Below are positions 1-8,903 of a DNA stretch of 64,000 nt, in pieces. Below the pieces are notes generated by a model. It was not told the DNA's origin. It did no database searches and saw only the letters and a list, made by a program, of their open reading frames with translations. This stretch comes from an uncultured Sterolibacterium sp. (GTDB taxonomy: Bacteria; Pseudomonadota; Gammaproteobacteria; Burkholderiales; Rhodocyclaceae). The position numbers and the translations under genes were made by a program. The stretch's first letter is position 1, and every line of letters begins with the position of its first letter. The stretch covers positions 17,654 through 81,653 of the forward strand of contig CAILCO010000087.1 of the NCBI GenBank assembly GCA_903832735.1, written 5' to 3'.

Positions 1-682
1 CGATCGCCGAAGCCAGGGTGCAGCCCGAGCCATGGTAGCTGCCGGACAGGCGCTGCCATTTGTCGCTCCGGACCACGCCGCGCTCGCCGTAGAGGGTATT
101 GACGACTTGCTCGCTGTTCTCGTGCGTGCCGGTGATCAGGACATACTCGCAACCGGCGCTGATGATCAGGCGCGCGCATTCGGCCAGATCGGGCGAGTCG
201 ACGTCCCCTTCCTCATCGAGCGCCAGACGGCGAGCCTCAAGACTGTTCGGTGTGAGCAGGGTGGTCTGCGGCAGCAGCAGTTCCAGCATGGCGTCGATCA
301 TGTCCTCGTTGGCGAATTGGTCGCCGCGTCCGGAAGCCAGCACCGGATCGAAGATCAGCGGAATATCCGGATAGTCAGCGATGATCTCGGCGATGGCGGC
401 AATCGCCTCGACGCTCGCCAGCATGCCGAGCTTGAACGCCGCCACGGGCACGTCCTCGAGAACCGCCCGCGCCTGGTCGGCAATCCAGTCCGCATCTATC
501 GGCAGAACATCCTCGACACCCGCCGTATCCTGCACGGTGATCGCGGTGATCACGCTGAGCGGATGGCAGCCCATGCTCGCCAGGGTCATGATGTCGGCCT
601 GGATACCTGCCCCGCCGGTCGGATCCGAGGCGGCGAAGGCCAGTACGATGGGTGGCAGGAAATCTGCTGAGACGGGGGACAT
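1..682 (-). CDS. thiD: hydroxymethylpyrimidine/phosphomethylpyrimidine kinase (partial)
   Basis: Phosphorylates hydroxymethylpyrimidine and its monophosphate in thiamine biosynthesis. Only the first 227 codons are present; the gene runs off the left edge, so about 40 C-terminal residues of a usual 265 are missing. Visible ribokinase-fold marks are FAASDPTGGAGIQAD near the N-terminus, LIFDPVLASGRGDQ near the middle, and the anion-hole motif GSGC at the truncated end. I read it on the minus strand from ATG at 682 (MSPVSADFLPP). It is divergent from rubA, an arrangement common in betaproteobacteria. The plus-strand reading frames here are shadows. Confidence 0.93.
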   Translation of the reverse strand, partial: MSPVSADFLPPIVLAFAASDPTGGAGIQADIMTLASMGCHPLSVITAITVQDTAGVEDVLPIDADWIADQARAVLEDVPVAAFKLGMLASVEAIAAIAEIIADYPDIPLIFDPVLASGRGDQFANEDMIDAMLELLLPQTTLLTPNSLEARRLALDEEGDVDSPDLAECARLIISAGCEYVLITGTHENSEQVVNTLYGERGVVRSDKWQRLSGSYHGSGCTLASAI

Positions 683-790
683 GGGAACGGATGCGGGGCG
701 GGCTGTCTCGATGGAGCTTCGGAAGTAAAATCAGGTTTGCAGCAGTGCGCTAAGATGCGCTTCATTCTAACCGAATTCCTCCGCCCCTTT

Positions 791-970
791 ATGCCTGCAC
801 CCGAATACCGGACCTACATGTGCCTGATCTGCGGCTTCATTTATGACGAGGCCGCCGGCCTGCCCGACGAAGGCCTCGCACCGGGTACCCGCTGGGAGGA
901 TGTGCCGCCCAACTGGACCTGTCCGGAGTGCGGCGCGCGCAAGGAGGACTTCGAGATCATGGCGATCTGA
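791..970 (+). CDS. rubA: rubredoxin
   Basis: Small cytoplasmic one-iron electron carrier of 59 residues. The two knuckles CLIC and CPEC supply the four Cys ligands, and the usual GLAPGTRWEDVP loop lies between them. An in-frame upstream start at 737 would add 18 unconserved residues, so I take ATG 791 (MPAPEYRTYMC), which matches normal rubredoxin length. The stop TGA overlaps the ATG of the next gene (TGATG), so the two are probably translated together. Divergent from thiD. Confidence 0.95.
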   Translation: MPAPEYRTYMCLICGFIYDEAAGLPDEGLAPGTRWEDVPPNWTCPECGARKEDFEIMAI

Positions 971-1791
971 TGCCTCTGGAAAAGGCCCGGGACCAGGCGG
1001 AACTCCTTCAGCGTTTGCGCAAGTCCCGTCATGAGTATCAAAAGGGCATGCTCAAATGGCTGGGCAGCGATCCGGCCGGGATAATTCAGATGAAGGCTGC
1101 GCTCGCCGCCCTCGAACTGTCCGACGGCCCAGGAAGCGCAAGCGCTTTCTGGCGGAACAGCCTGGCCCTGCTGGAGGCGCTGGCGAAGGGCGACATCGCC
1201 GTCGACGGCGCAATCAAGCGCCTTTGCGCACGCATCGATGGCGAACTCCGCAATCTTCAGGAAGGATCGTCCGAGGTCGCGGAACCCCTGATGCACGATC
1301 TGCTCGAACACCTGGCCCGCTCCCGCCGGCGCGCGCACCAGCTTGTACATTTGGCTCCCAGCGGCGGCACGATACTGACGAAGACCCTCTACGACATCTA
1401 CCTCGCCGAGGCAGGCGATCACCTCGACAGCCTGGAGCGCGAAATCCGCCCGGGACTGAAGCTGCCGCCGACGGCAGAGGTCTGTCTCGCCGCCGACAGT
1501 CTGGGCGGCATCTCCGACACCATCGGGCAACGCCCGATCAAGGACCTGGCTTTCGCCCTCGGTCACGCCCTGGCACGCATGTCCCGCCTCGCGGCGACTC
1601 CCGACGACGCAGGGCAGGCGCTGCTCGGACAGGTACTCCGAGCCTTGCGCGAGATGACTGCGGATATCGCCGCACAGCGCCAGCCAGAAGCCGAGGCCTC
1701 GCTGATCGCCGCCCTCGACGCTGTCGGGCAAACCCCGTCGCCCCGCGCCGGGAACGGCCCCGGGAGGCTTGACCCAAGTCAAGCCGGTTAA
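970..1791 (+). CDS. orphan ChpA/PilL-like protein with a degenerate Hpt domain
   Basis: 273 residues, starting at the ATG that overlaps the rubredoxin stop. I recognise no enzyme. The second half resembles a histidine-phosphotransfer (Hpt) module as found in ChpA/PilL chemotaxis kinases of type IV pili: LYDIYLAEAGDHLDSLERE is followed by CLAADSLGGISDTIG, where an active Hpt has His-x-x-Lys-Gly. Here the phospho-His position is Asp and the Lys is Gly, so phosphotransfer is not expected. Rubredoxin is often followed by pilG/pilH/pilI/pilJ/chpA in betaproteobacteria; none of those is present, so this may be a leftover of that locus. The family call is an inference. Confidence 0.6.
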   Translation: MPLEKARDQAELLQRLRKSRHEYQKGMLKWLGSDPAGIIQMKAALAALELSDGPGSASAFWRNSLALLEALAKGDIAVDGAIKRLCARIDGELRNLQEGSSEVAEPLMHDLLEHLARSRRRAHQLVHLAPSGGTILTKTLYDIYLAEAGDHLDSLEREIRPGLKLPPTAEVCLAADSLGGISDTIGQRPIKDLAFALGHALARMSRLAATPDDAGQALLGQVLRALREMTADIAAQRQPEAEASLIAALDAVGQTPSPRAGNGPGRLDPSQAG

Positions 1792-1815
1792 AGGGACGGC
1801 GACTATAATTGCTCC
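1769..1815 (+). promoter_or_regulatory. FNR/ANR-type site and promoter of ubiUVT
   Basis: TTGAC (1769-1773), four bases, then GTCAA (1778-1782) form a perfect dyad fitting the FNR consensus TTGAY-N4-RTCAA. A perfect -10 box TATAAT lies at 1804-1809 with no -35 box. With a start near 1816 the dyad is centred at about -40.5, the class II activator position. The site lies inside the last codons of the preceding gene. Anaerobic activation of ubiU is an inference that fits the role of the genes. Confidence 0.75.
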
Positions 1816-1830
1816 TTTTTCGGCGCCTGC

Positions 1831-2844
1831 ATGATGCCTCCCGCCTCATTCGAACTCGTCTGCCCGGCCGGCAGTCTGCCGGCGCTGAAGACCGCTGTCG
1901 ATCACGGTGCCGACTGTGTTTATCTCGGCTTTCGCGACGACACCAACGCGCGCAACTTCAACGGCCTGAACTTCGACGATGCTGCGCTCGCGGCCGGCAT
2001 CCGCTACGCCCATGACCGCGGCAGGAAGGTGCTGCTGGCGCTCAACACTTATCCCCAGGCCGACAACTGGACGCGCTGGACGGCCGCCGTGGACCGTGCT
2101 GCACGCGCCGGCGTTGATGCCGTCATCCTGGCCGATCCCGGGCTCATGGCTTATGCGCAAAAGAACCACCCGGAGTTGCGGCTGCACCTTTCGGTCCAAG
2201 GTTCGGCCACCAGTTACGAGGCCATCAACTTCTACCGCGAGCGCTTCGGCATCCGCCGCGCCGTGCTGCCGCGCGTGCTGTCCCTGGCCCAGGTGGAACA
2301 GGTATTAGCGCACACCGGGGTCGAAATCGAACTCTTCGGCTTCGGCGGGCTATGCGTCATGGTCGAGGGCCGCTGCTCGCTCTCCGCCTATGCCACCGGC
2401 ACTTCGCCCAATTGCAACGGCGCCTGTTCGCCGGGCAAGAGCGTGCGCTGGGAGCAGACCCCGCAGGGCATGGAAACGCGCTTGAATGGCATCCTCATCG
2501 ACCGCTATGCCGACGACGAACGAGCCGGCTACCCGACGTTGTGCAAGGGCCGCTTCGAGGTTTCCGCGGAAACCTATTACGCCATCGAGGAGCCGACCAG
2601 CCTGAATACCTTGGAACTGCTGCCGCAGATGATGACCATGGGCGTCGCCGCGATCAAGATCGAGGGCCGCCAGAGGAGCCCGGCCTATGTTGCCCAGGTG
2701 ACCCAGGTATGGCGCGAAGCGATCGACGCCTGCCGCCGCGACCCCGCGCATTTCACTGCTCAACCTTCCTGGATGGCGCAACTGAACAAGGTTTCCGAAG
2801 GCCGGTCGCACACCCTCGGCGCCTACTATCGCCCCTGGAAATGA
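1831..2844 (+). CDS. ubiU: O2-independent ubiquinone biosynthesis protein UbiU (peptidase U32 family)
   Basis: With UbiV forms the [4Fe-4S] heterodimer needed for the hydroxylations of ubiquinone synthesis without oxygen. 337 residues of U32 fold beginning FELVCPAGSLPALKTAV. Cys175, Cys182, Cys199 and Cys238 have the same spacing as the four cluster-binding Cys of E. coli UbiU (an offset of six), inside GGLCVMVEGRCSLSAY and TLCKGRFE. Start at the first ATG of ATGATG. It is followed by ubiV and ubiT but is separated from ubiV by a repeat element. Confidence 0.95.
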   Translation: MMPPASFELVCPAGSLPALKTAVDHGADCVYLGFRDDTNARNFNGLNFDDAALAAGIRYAHDRGRKVLLALNTYPQADNWTRWTAAVDRAARAGVDAVILADPGLMAYAQKNHPELRLHLSVQGSATSYEAINFYRERFGIRRAVLPRVLSLAQVEQVLAHTGVEIELFGFGGLCVMVEGRCSLSAYATGTSPNCNGACSPGKSVRWEQTPQGMETRLNGILIDRYADDERAGYPTLCKGRFEVSAETYYAIEEPTSLNTLELLPQMMTMGVAAIKIEGRQRSPAYVAQVTQVWREAIDACRRDPAHFTAQPSWMAQLNKVSEGRSHTLGAYYRPWK

Positions 2845-2846
2845 AC

Positions 2847-2975
2847 AGCCTTCCCCCCAGCCCCCTTCCCGAGCAAGGGGGTGACTATGGCTTCCCTTCG
2901 CGTTGCGAAGGGTCGCAGTTTGTTGACTGCCCCCGCCTTGGGGCGGCCCTGCGGCGGGGGCGGCTCTCCGATCCA
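2847..2975 (+). repeat. dispersed GC-rich intergenic repeat, family B copy 1
   Basis: Fills the ubiU-ubiV gap. Signature parts in order: CCTTCCCCCC, CCCCCTTCCC, AAGGGGGTGACTATGGCT, GACTGCCCCCGCC, TTGGGGCGGCCC. The same parts occur near 8.8, 41.9, 58.2 and 58.6 kb. Multiple inverted C-run/G-run pairs could form stems in RNA. Confidence 0.75.
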
Positions 2976-3001
2976 GCGTGTTCGGGATGGGGTGCAATGC
3001 G

Positions 3002-3913
3002 ATGAAGCTTTCTCTCGGTCCGCTGCTCTACTACTGGCCGCGTCAGCGGGTGTTCGACTTCTATGCCGAGATGGCCAGGCAGCCAGTGGACACCGTCTAT
3101 CTGGGCGAGACGGTGTGTTCGCGCCGCCACGAACTGCGCCTAGACGACTGGCTCGAGATCGCCGCCCTGCTCGACGATGCCGGCAAGGAAGCGGTATTGT
3201 CCTCGCAGACCTTGATCGAATCCGAATCGGATTTGAAGACCCTGCGTCGCCAGGTGGATAACGGCCGCTTTCTCGTCGAGGCCAACGACATGGGCGCCGT
3301 GCGCCTGCTCAACGAGAAGCGCCTGCCCTTCGTCGCCGGACCGACCTTGAATGTCTTCAACGGCGAGACCTTGCGCTTCCTGGGCGAGCAAGGCGCCACG
3401 CGCTGGGTGATGCCGCCGGAGGCGAGCGGCAAAATGCTCGCAAGCCTGCTGCCATCACGGCCCCAGGGGATGGAGACCGAGGTCTTCGCGCTCGGCCGCC
3501 TGCCGCTCGCCTACTCGGCGCGCTGCTTCACCGCGCGCCGCTTCAATCTGCAGAAGGACGCGTGCGAATTCCGCTGCCTCGACTTCCCCGACGGCCTGCC
3601 GCTGGCCACGCGCGAAGGCGAGTCATTTCTGAATTTGAACGGCACCCAGACCCAGTCGGCGAAAGTCTATAATCTGCTGCCCGATATGCGCGAGCTCCTG
3701 GCTAGCGGTGTCGACTTGGCGCGCTTGAGTCCGCAGGCGGAACATACCGCCGTGCTGATCGACTTGTTCCGCCATTGCGCCGACGGCGCGGCGGCACCGT
3801 TAAACGCCTGGGAACAGTCTCGCGCTTTCCTGCCAGCCGAGCCCTGCAACGGATTCTGGCACGGCCTGCCGGGGCTGGAACAGAGAATATCGCAAGAGGA
3901 GAACACGCCGTGA
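3002..3913 (+). CDS. ubiV: O2-independent ubiquinone biosynthesis protein UbiV
   Basis: Second U32-fold subunit of the UbiUV complex, 303 residues from ATG 3002 ([12 protein letters not shown]). Four Cys fit the cluster ligands of UbiV: Cys39 (LGETVC), Cys175 ([10 protein letters not shown]), Cys188 and Cys192 (DACEFRC); the last three keep the spacing of 13 and 4 seen in E. coli UbiV. Its stop overlaps the GTG of ubiT by four bases. The earlier in-frame GTG at 2978 lies at the end of the repeat and adds unconserved residues, so it is rejected. Confidence 0.95.
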   Translation: MKLSLGPLLYYWPRQRVFDFYAEMARQPVDTVYLGETVCSRRHELRLDDWLEIAALLDDAGKEAVLSSQTLIESESDLKTLRRQVDNGRFLVEANDMGAVRLLNEKRLPFVAGPTLNVFNGETLRFLGEQGATRWVMPPEASGKMLASLLPSRPQGMETEVFALGRLPLAYSARCFTARRFNLQKDACEFRCLDFPDGLPLATREGESFLNLNGTQTQSAKVYNLLPDMRELLASGVDLARLSPQAEHTAVLIDLFRHCADGAAAPLNAWEQSRAFLPAEPCNGFWHGLPGLEQRISQEENTP

Positions 3914-4380
3914 AACTGCCTACGCATTTGCCGGACTTTACCCTGCCGACGATCGTCACCCGCATCGGCCGTCGTCTGCCGCAATTGCCGCCGGTTCTGG
4001 CACTGACTGTTGCGCTCAACCTCGCCCTGGGCCGCTGGCTGCCGCGCGAACCGCTGACACCGCTGATCGGCAAAAGCTTCGCCATCCGCGTCACCGATGC
4101 CGGCCTGACGCTGCGCTTCGCTCTTGAAGAGCGCGGCTTTCGTCCCAGTGTAGCCACTACCGTTGCGGACCTCACGATCAGTGCCCGGCTGCGCGACTAT
4201 TTCGCGCTGGTGACGCGAGAGGAGGACGCCGATTCACTGTTCTTCAACCGTCGCCTGCTGATGGAAGGCGACACCGAATTGGGCTTGCTGGTCAAGAACA
4301 CACTCGATGGACTCGAACTGCCGAACATGGACTGGCGCAGGATGCTTCCCGGTGGGCTGCCACATCTGAACCGGCTGTAG
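3910..4380 (+). CDS. ubiT: UbiT, SCP2-domain lipid-binding accessory protein
   Basis: SCP2-type sterol-carrier protein that works with UbiUV in anaerobic ubiquinone synthesis, probably by presenting the lipid intermediates. 156 residues. The start is GTG 3910, overlapping the ubiV stop, with GAGGAG seven bases upstream; a longer frame from 3775 overlaps ubiV and is not supported. SCP2 core: [20 protein letters not shown], then [28 protein letters not shown], with the acidic and Arg residues typical of UbiT. Confidence 0.93.
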   Translation: MKLPTHLPDFTLPTIVTRIGRRLPQLPPVLALTVALNLALGRWLPREPLTPLIGKSFAIRVTDAGLTLRFALEERGFRPSVATTVADLTISARLRDYFALVTREEDADSLFFNRRLLMEGDTELGLLVKNTLDGLELPNMDWRRMLPGGLPHLNRL

Positions 4381-4386
4381 ATCGGC

Positions 4387-5463
4387 TTGCAGCGAGCGCC
4401 GCACCCCACCCTGCCGCTCTACCTCGCCGCGGCCTACACGCTGCTGGTGATCTACGCCAGCCTGCACCCCTTCTCCGGCTGGCGCGATTCCGGGGCGCCC
4501 GCGTCGGCCTTTCTGTTTGCCGCTTGGCCGCGCTACTGGACCGGCTTCGATCTCGTCACCAATGTCATCGCCTACCTGCCGCTAGGCTTCATCTGGGTGC
4601 CGACGCTGCAGCCCAGACATGGCCAATTGCTCGCGGCGCTGATGGCGGCGATGCTCTGCGCCTGCCTCAGCCTGTCCCTGGAAACGCTGCAGAATTTCCT
4701 GCCCAGCCGAGTGCCGTCCAACCTTGACTTCGGCAGCAACAGCCTGGGCGGCTTGCTCGGCGCCTTGGCCGGGGCACGCTGGGGCACGACGCTGCTCGAT
4801 GGCGGCAGGCTGCATGCGCTGCGCACACGGCTGGTCGGCGAAGGCGCGATGCCCGACGCGGGACTGGTGCTGCTGGCGTTGTGGCTGTTGACCCAGCTCA
4901 ACCCGGCGATCCTGCTGTTCGGCAATGGCGATCTGCGCAGCCTGCTCGGCCCGCTCGGGCTGCCCGTGCCGCTGCCCTACACCGCCGAGCAATTTCCCCT
5001 GGTGGAAGCCGGCGTGGTCGCCACCAACACGCTGGCGGTCGGCCTCCTGGCCGGCTGCCTGTTGCGCCGCGCCAGGCGCAAACTGGTCGCACTGCTGCTG
5101 GCCGTGGCGCTGGCCGTGAAAAGTTTCTCGCTGATGGTGCTGATGGACTCGATATCCGGCTGGTCCTGGCTCACACCGGGCAACGTCGCCGGGCTGGCGG
5201 CTGGCTGCCTGCTCTGGCTTGGCGCGTCATGCCTGCCGGGCAACGCCCGCCAGGCACTGGCCGCCCTGTCGCTGATGCTGGCGACCGTCCTGGTCAATCT
5301 TGCGCCGGAGAACCCCTACTTCTCCGCCATACTGCAGGTCTGGCGGCAAGGGCACTTCCTCAATTTCAACGGCCTGACCCGGCTCACTTCGGCGCTCTGG
5401 CCTTTCCTAGCGCTGCTCTGGCTGATGCTGCGGCGGGAAACCAAGGTGAATCATGAGCTCTGA
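4387..5463 (+). CDS. VanZ-like family membrane protein
   Basis: 358 residues with about ten hydrophobic segments. The N-terminal half has VanZ-like marks: YASLHPFSGWRD, FDLVTNVIAYLPLGF and ETLQNFLPSRVPSNLD followed by NSLGGLLGA. VanZ-like proteins are integral membrane proteins of mostly unknown function. Start TTG 4387 is the only reasonable one, because the next in-frame ATG would remove the first membrane segments. It lies six bases after ubiT and overlaps the next gene by 11 bases, so it appears to be in the same transcript. Confidence 0.75.
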   Translation: MQRAPHPTLPLYLAAAYTLLVIYASLHPFSGWRDSGAPASAFLFAAWPRYWTGFDLVTNVIAYLPLGFIWVPTLQPRHGQLLAALMAAMLCACLSLSLETLQNFLPSRVPSNLDFGSNSLGGLLGALAGARWGTTLLDGGRLHALRTRLVGEGAMPDAGLVLLALWLLTQLNPAILLFGNGDLRSLLGPLGLPVPLPYTAEQFPLVEAGVVATNTLAVGLLAGCLLRRARRKLVALLLAVALAVKSFSLMVLMDSISGWSWLTPGNVAGLAAGCLLWLGASCLPGNARQALAALSLMLATVLVNLAPENPYFSAILQVWRQGHFLNFNGLTRLTSALWPFLALLWLMLRRETKVNHEL

Positions 5464-5782
5464 CCATGACCTCGTCGCCCTGCGCGACACACTGCGCGAC
5501 TTCAGTGCCGCCCGCGGCTGGCGCGTCTATCACACGCCGAAGAACCTGGCCATGGCGCTGATCGTCGAAGCAGCGGAACTAGTCGAGCACTTTCAGTGGG
5601 CCACCCCCGAGGAAAGCTCCGCCCTGGCGCCCGACAAGGCGGCGGAAGTCGCGGACGAAGTCGCCGACGTGCTGATCTTTCTGGTCGAACTGGCCGATGC
5701 CCTCGGCATCGACCTGATCGAGGCGGCACACGCCAAGATCGCCAAGAACGCGCTGAAATACCCCGCCCCCCGGGGCTTATAA
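5453..5782 (+). CDS. MazG-like nucleotide pyrophosphohydrolase
   Basis: 109 residues, all-alpha NTP pyrophosphatase of the MazG/RS21-C6 (dCTPase) type, likely removing aberrant or excess nucleotides. The metal-binding pattern is clear: ALIVEAAELVEHFQW (ExxE) and AAEVADEVADVLIFLVELA (ExxD). Starts inside the end of the VanZ-like gene. A -10-like TATAAT follows at 5778-5783, overlapping the stop codon, possibly serving the next gene, but no -35 box is seen. Confidence 0.88.
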   Translation: MSSDHDLVALRDTLRDFSAARGWRVYHTPKNLAMALIVEAAELVEHFQWATPEESSALAPDKAAEVADEVADVLIFLVELADALGIDLIEAAHAKIAKNALKYPAPRGL

Positions 5783-5806
5783 TCGGCCCATTTTCGGGGG
5801 TCAGGG

Positions 5807-6115
5807 ATGAGCCATTTCGCGCACCATGTGTTCTTCTGCTGCAACCAGCGCGGGCCCGGTGAAGCCTGCTGCAACGCGCTCGGCGCAAGCGAACTGCGCA
5901 ACTACGCCAAGGAGCGGGTCAAGGCGCTGGGCATTTCCGGCAGCGGCCAGGTCCGCGTGAACAGCGCCGGTTGTCTCGATCGCTGCGACCAGGGGCCGGT
6001 GCTGGTGATCTACCCGGAAGCCGTCTGGTACACCTACATCGACCGCGAGGACATCGACGAGATCATCGATCAGCATCTCCTCCAGGGACGCGTAGTCGAG
6101 CGTCTGAGGATATGA
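5807..6115 (+). CDS. thioredoxin-like [2Fe-2S] ferredoxin
   Basis: 102 residues, small thioredoxin-fold ferredoxin of the type often called (2Fe-2S) ferredoxin domain protein. Cys residues are arranged as in that family: VFFCCNQR, GEACCNALG, and AGCLDRCDQGP for the second pair of ligands. It probably carries electrons for an unidentified partner. The stop TGA overlaps the ATG of the following hydrolase (ATGA). Confidence 0.88.
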   Translation: MSHFAHHVFFCCNQRGPGEACCNALGASELRNYAKERVKALGISGSGQVRVNSAGCLDRCDQGPVLVIYPEAVWYTYIDREDIDEIIDQHLLQGRVVERLRI

Positions 6116-6752
6116 AGCACGAGCGCGTGCTGCTCGAAGGCGCGGCCGGAGACATAGAAATCTTTGTCGATCCGGTCGGAATCGAGCAGCCCCTGCGCGG
6201 CATCGCGCTGATCGCCCATCCGCATCCGCTGTTCGGCGGCTCGGCCGACAACAAGGTGGTCACGACGATCGCCCGGGCCTTTCGCGAACTCGGTTATGTG
6301 ACGCTGCGGCCGAACTTCCGCGGTGTCGGCGGCAGTGCCGGCGTGCACGACAACGGCCTGGCCGAAAGCGATGATCTGCTGCGCGTCCTGGCCTATGCCC
6401 GAGGCCGCTTCGCGGCTCCAACCGGGCGACTGCCCGTGGCCCTGGCCGGCTTTTCCTTCGGCGCCTATGTCGTCACCCGCGTGGCCCGCGCACTGACCGA
6501 GAGCGGCGATCCGGCGGAGCGGCTGGTGCTGGTCGGCACCGCCGCCGGCTTCATCGAAGGGACGCGCAGCTACACGACCGAGGCCGTCCTCCCCGACACC
6601 ATCGTCATTCACGGCGACCGCGATGAAACGGTGCCGCTGGCCAACGTGCTCGCCTGGGCGGAACCTCTGGACCTGCCGGTCGTGCTCGTCCCTGGCGCCG
6701 ATCACTTCTTTCATCGCAAGCTGCACATCATCCGCAACATCATCCATTCGGC

Positions 6753-6765
<13 letters not shown>
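6112..6765 (+). CDS. alpha/beta hydrolase
   Basis: 217 residues. Serine hydrolase fold with nucleophile elbow GFSFGA, an oxyanion region [16 protein letters not shown], Asp in HGDRDETVP and His in [11 protein letters not shown], forming a full triad. Similar proteins are annotated as dienelactone hydrolase-like or acyl-CoA related esterases; the substrate is unknown. ATG 6112 overlaps the ferredoxin stop. The stop TAG at 6763-6765 is supplied by the CTAG of a family A repeat. Confidence 0.88.
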
Positions 6766-7721
<956 letters not shown>

Positions 7722-8024
7722 CCGGTTGATGATTCGATGATGACGGGATTCGAGCTTAACTCGGCTTATTGCGCACCAAGAAAACCCCGCGGAGACGTCC
7801 ATGGAGGCACCTAGAACCGCGTTGGAGCCCTTTGGCGAACCCGGGGCATGGGTAGGTAGCCTGCGCTGCCGTTCAATGCCTATGGCGCTTCCTGCGTTGC
7901 CGCGGATAAGCGCAGCGCAACCCTTGATCCCGATAGTTGCCGATAAGCCCGGAAGCCTGGTTATCCGCGTACTTCCTTGACTTGCGATAATTTTTTACCT
8001 AACCGACATGGGGTTGCGCAACCG
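7722..8024 (+). other. 303-bp gene-free spacer inside the ABC exporter locus
   Basis: No convincing reading frame. It contains an inverted pair GCGGATAA (7902-7909) and TTATCCGC (7961-7968) 51 bases apart, and a TTGACT at 7978 that could be a -35 box with a poor -10 (TAACCG). NodI- and NodJ-type genes are usually adjacent, so an insertion or a decayed sequence is likely here; I cannot name it. Confidence 0.5.
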
Positions 8025-8801
8025 ATGGATTTCTCCCCGCCCCGCTTGAGTTGGCGCGCCATCGCCGTATGGCGGCGCAATTTCCTGGTCTGGCGGAAGA
8101 TGGCCATTCCCTCGGTGCTGGGCAACCTGGCCGATCCGATGATTTATCTCTTCGGTTTCGGCTATGGCCTGGGTGGCCTCCTGCCCAGCGTCGGCGGCGT
8201 TTCCTACATCGCCTTCCTCGCCGCCGGCACGGTGTGCGCCAGCACCATGAACGCCGCCTCCTTCGAAGCGCTGTACTCGGCTTTCTCGCGCATGCATGTG
8301 CAAAAAACCTGGGAGGCCATCCTCAACGCGCCGGTGACGCTGGACGACGTGCTCGCCGGCGAATGGCTCTGGGCGACGGCCAAGGCGGCGCTCTCCGGGC
8401 TGGCCATCCTGGTCGTCATCACGGCGCTGGGCTTCGTTTCGTCGCCGCTGGCGCTTTGGGCCATTCCGGTGATCTTCCTCACCGGCCTCAGCTTCTCCGC
8501 GCTGGGACTCATCGTCACCGCGCTGGCGCCGTCCTACGATTTTTTCATGTACTACTTCACCCTGTTCATAACGCCCATGGTGCTCGCCTGCGGCGTCTTC
8601 TTCCCGCTGGAGCAACTGCCGCCGACATTGCAGAGCATTGCCGGCACCTTGCCGCTATCCCATGCCGTAAGGCTGGTGCGGCCGCTGCTGATGGGAGCAA
8701 TTCCCGGCCACGCCCTGCTGCATCTGGCTGCGCTCCTGGCGACCGCCATCGGCGCCTTCTGGCTGGCGCTGGTGCTGACCCGCCGGCGATTGCTGAACTA
8801 G
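8025..8801 (+). CDS. ABC-2 type permease, NodJ-like
   Basis: Membrane subunit of the exporter whose ATPase is at 6753-7721. 258 residues with six hydrophobic segments and the NodJ/ABC-2 pattern NPLADP-like GNLADPMIYLFGFGYGLG near the start and FFPLEQLPPTLQSIAGTLPLSHAVRLVRPLL before the last helices. Start ATG 8025 (MDFSPPRLSWRA); the longer frame from 7977 adds 16 unconserved residues. The substrate is unknown; NodIJ relatives export lipo-oligosaccharides or hydrophobic compounds. Confidence 0.9.
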   Translation: MDFSPPRLSWRAIAVWRRNFLVWRKMAIPSVLGNLADPMIYLFGFGYGLGGLLPSVGGVSYIAFLAAGTVCASTMNAASFEALYSAFSRMHVQKTWEAILNAPVTLDDVLAGEWLWATAKAALSGLAILVVITALGFVSSPLALWAIPVIFLTGLSFSALGLIVTALAPSYDFFMYYFTLFITPMVLACGVFFPLEQLPPTLQSIAGTLPLSHAVRLVRPLLMGAIPGHALLHLAALLATAIGAFWLALVLTRRRLLN

Positions 8802-8803
8802 CC

Positions 8804-8903
8804 TCGTCGCCGGGCCGCCCCAAGGCGCGGCAGTCCATTGCCCGCGAACGAAGCGAGCCATGGTCACCCCCCTTCCGCGGGAAGGGGTGGGGGAAAGGTT
8901 AAT
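8804..8903 (-). repeat. dispersed GC-rich intergenic repeat, family B copy 2 (reversed)
   Basis: On the minus strand it reads CCTTTCCCCCACCCCTTCCC, AAGGGGGTGACCATGGCT, GGACTGCC, then CCTTGGGGCGGCCCGGCGACG, the same order of parts as the ubiU-ubiV copy. It lies between convergent genes and its end touches the stop of the coiled-coil gene. Confidence 0.75.
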
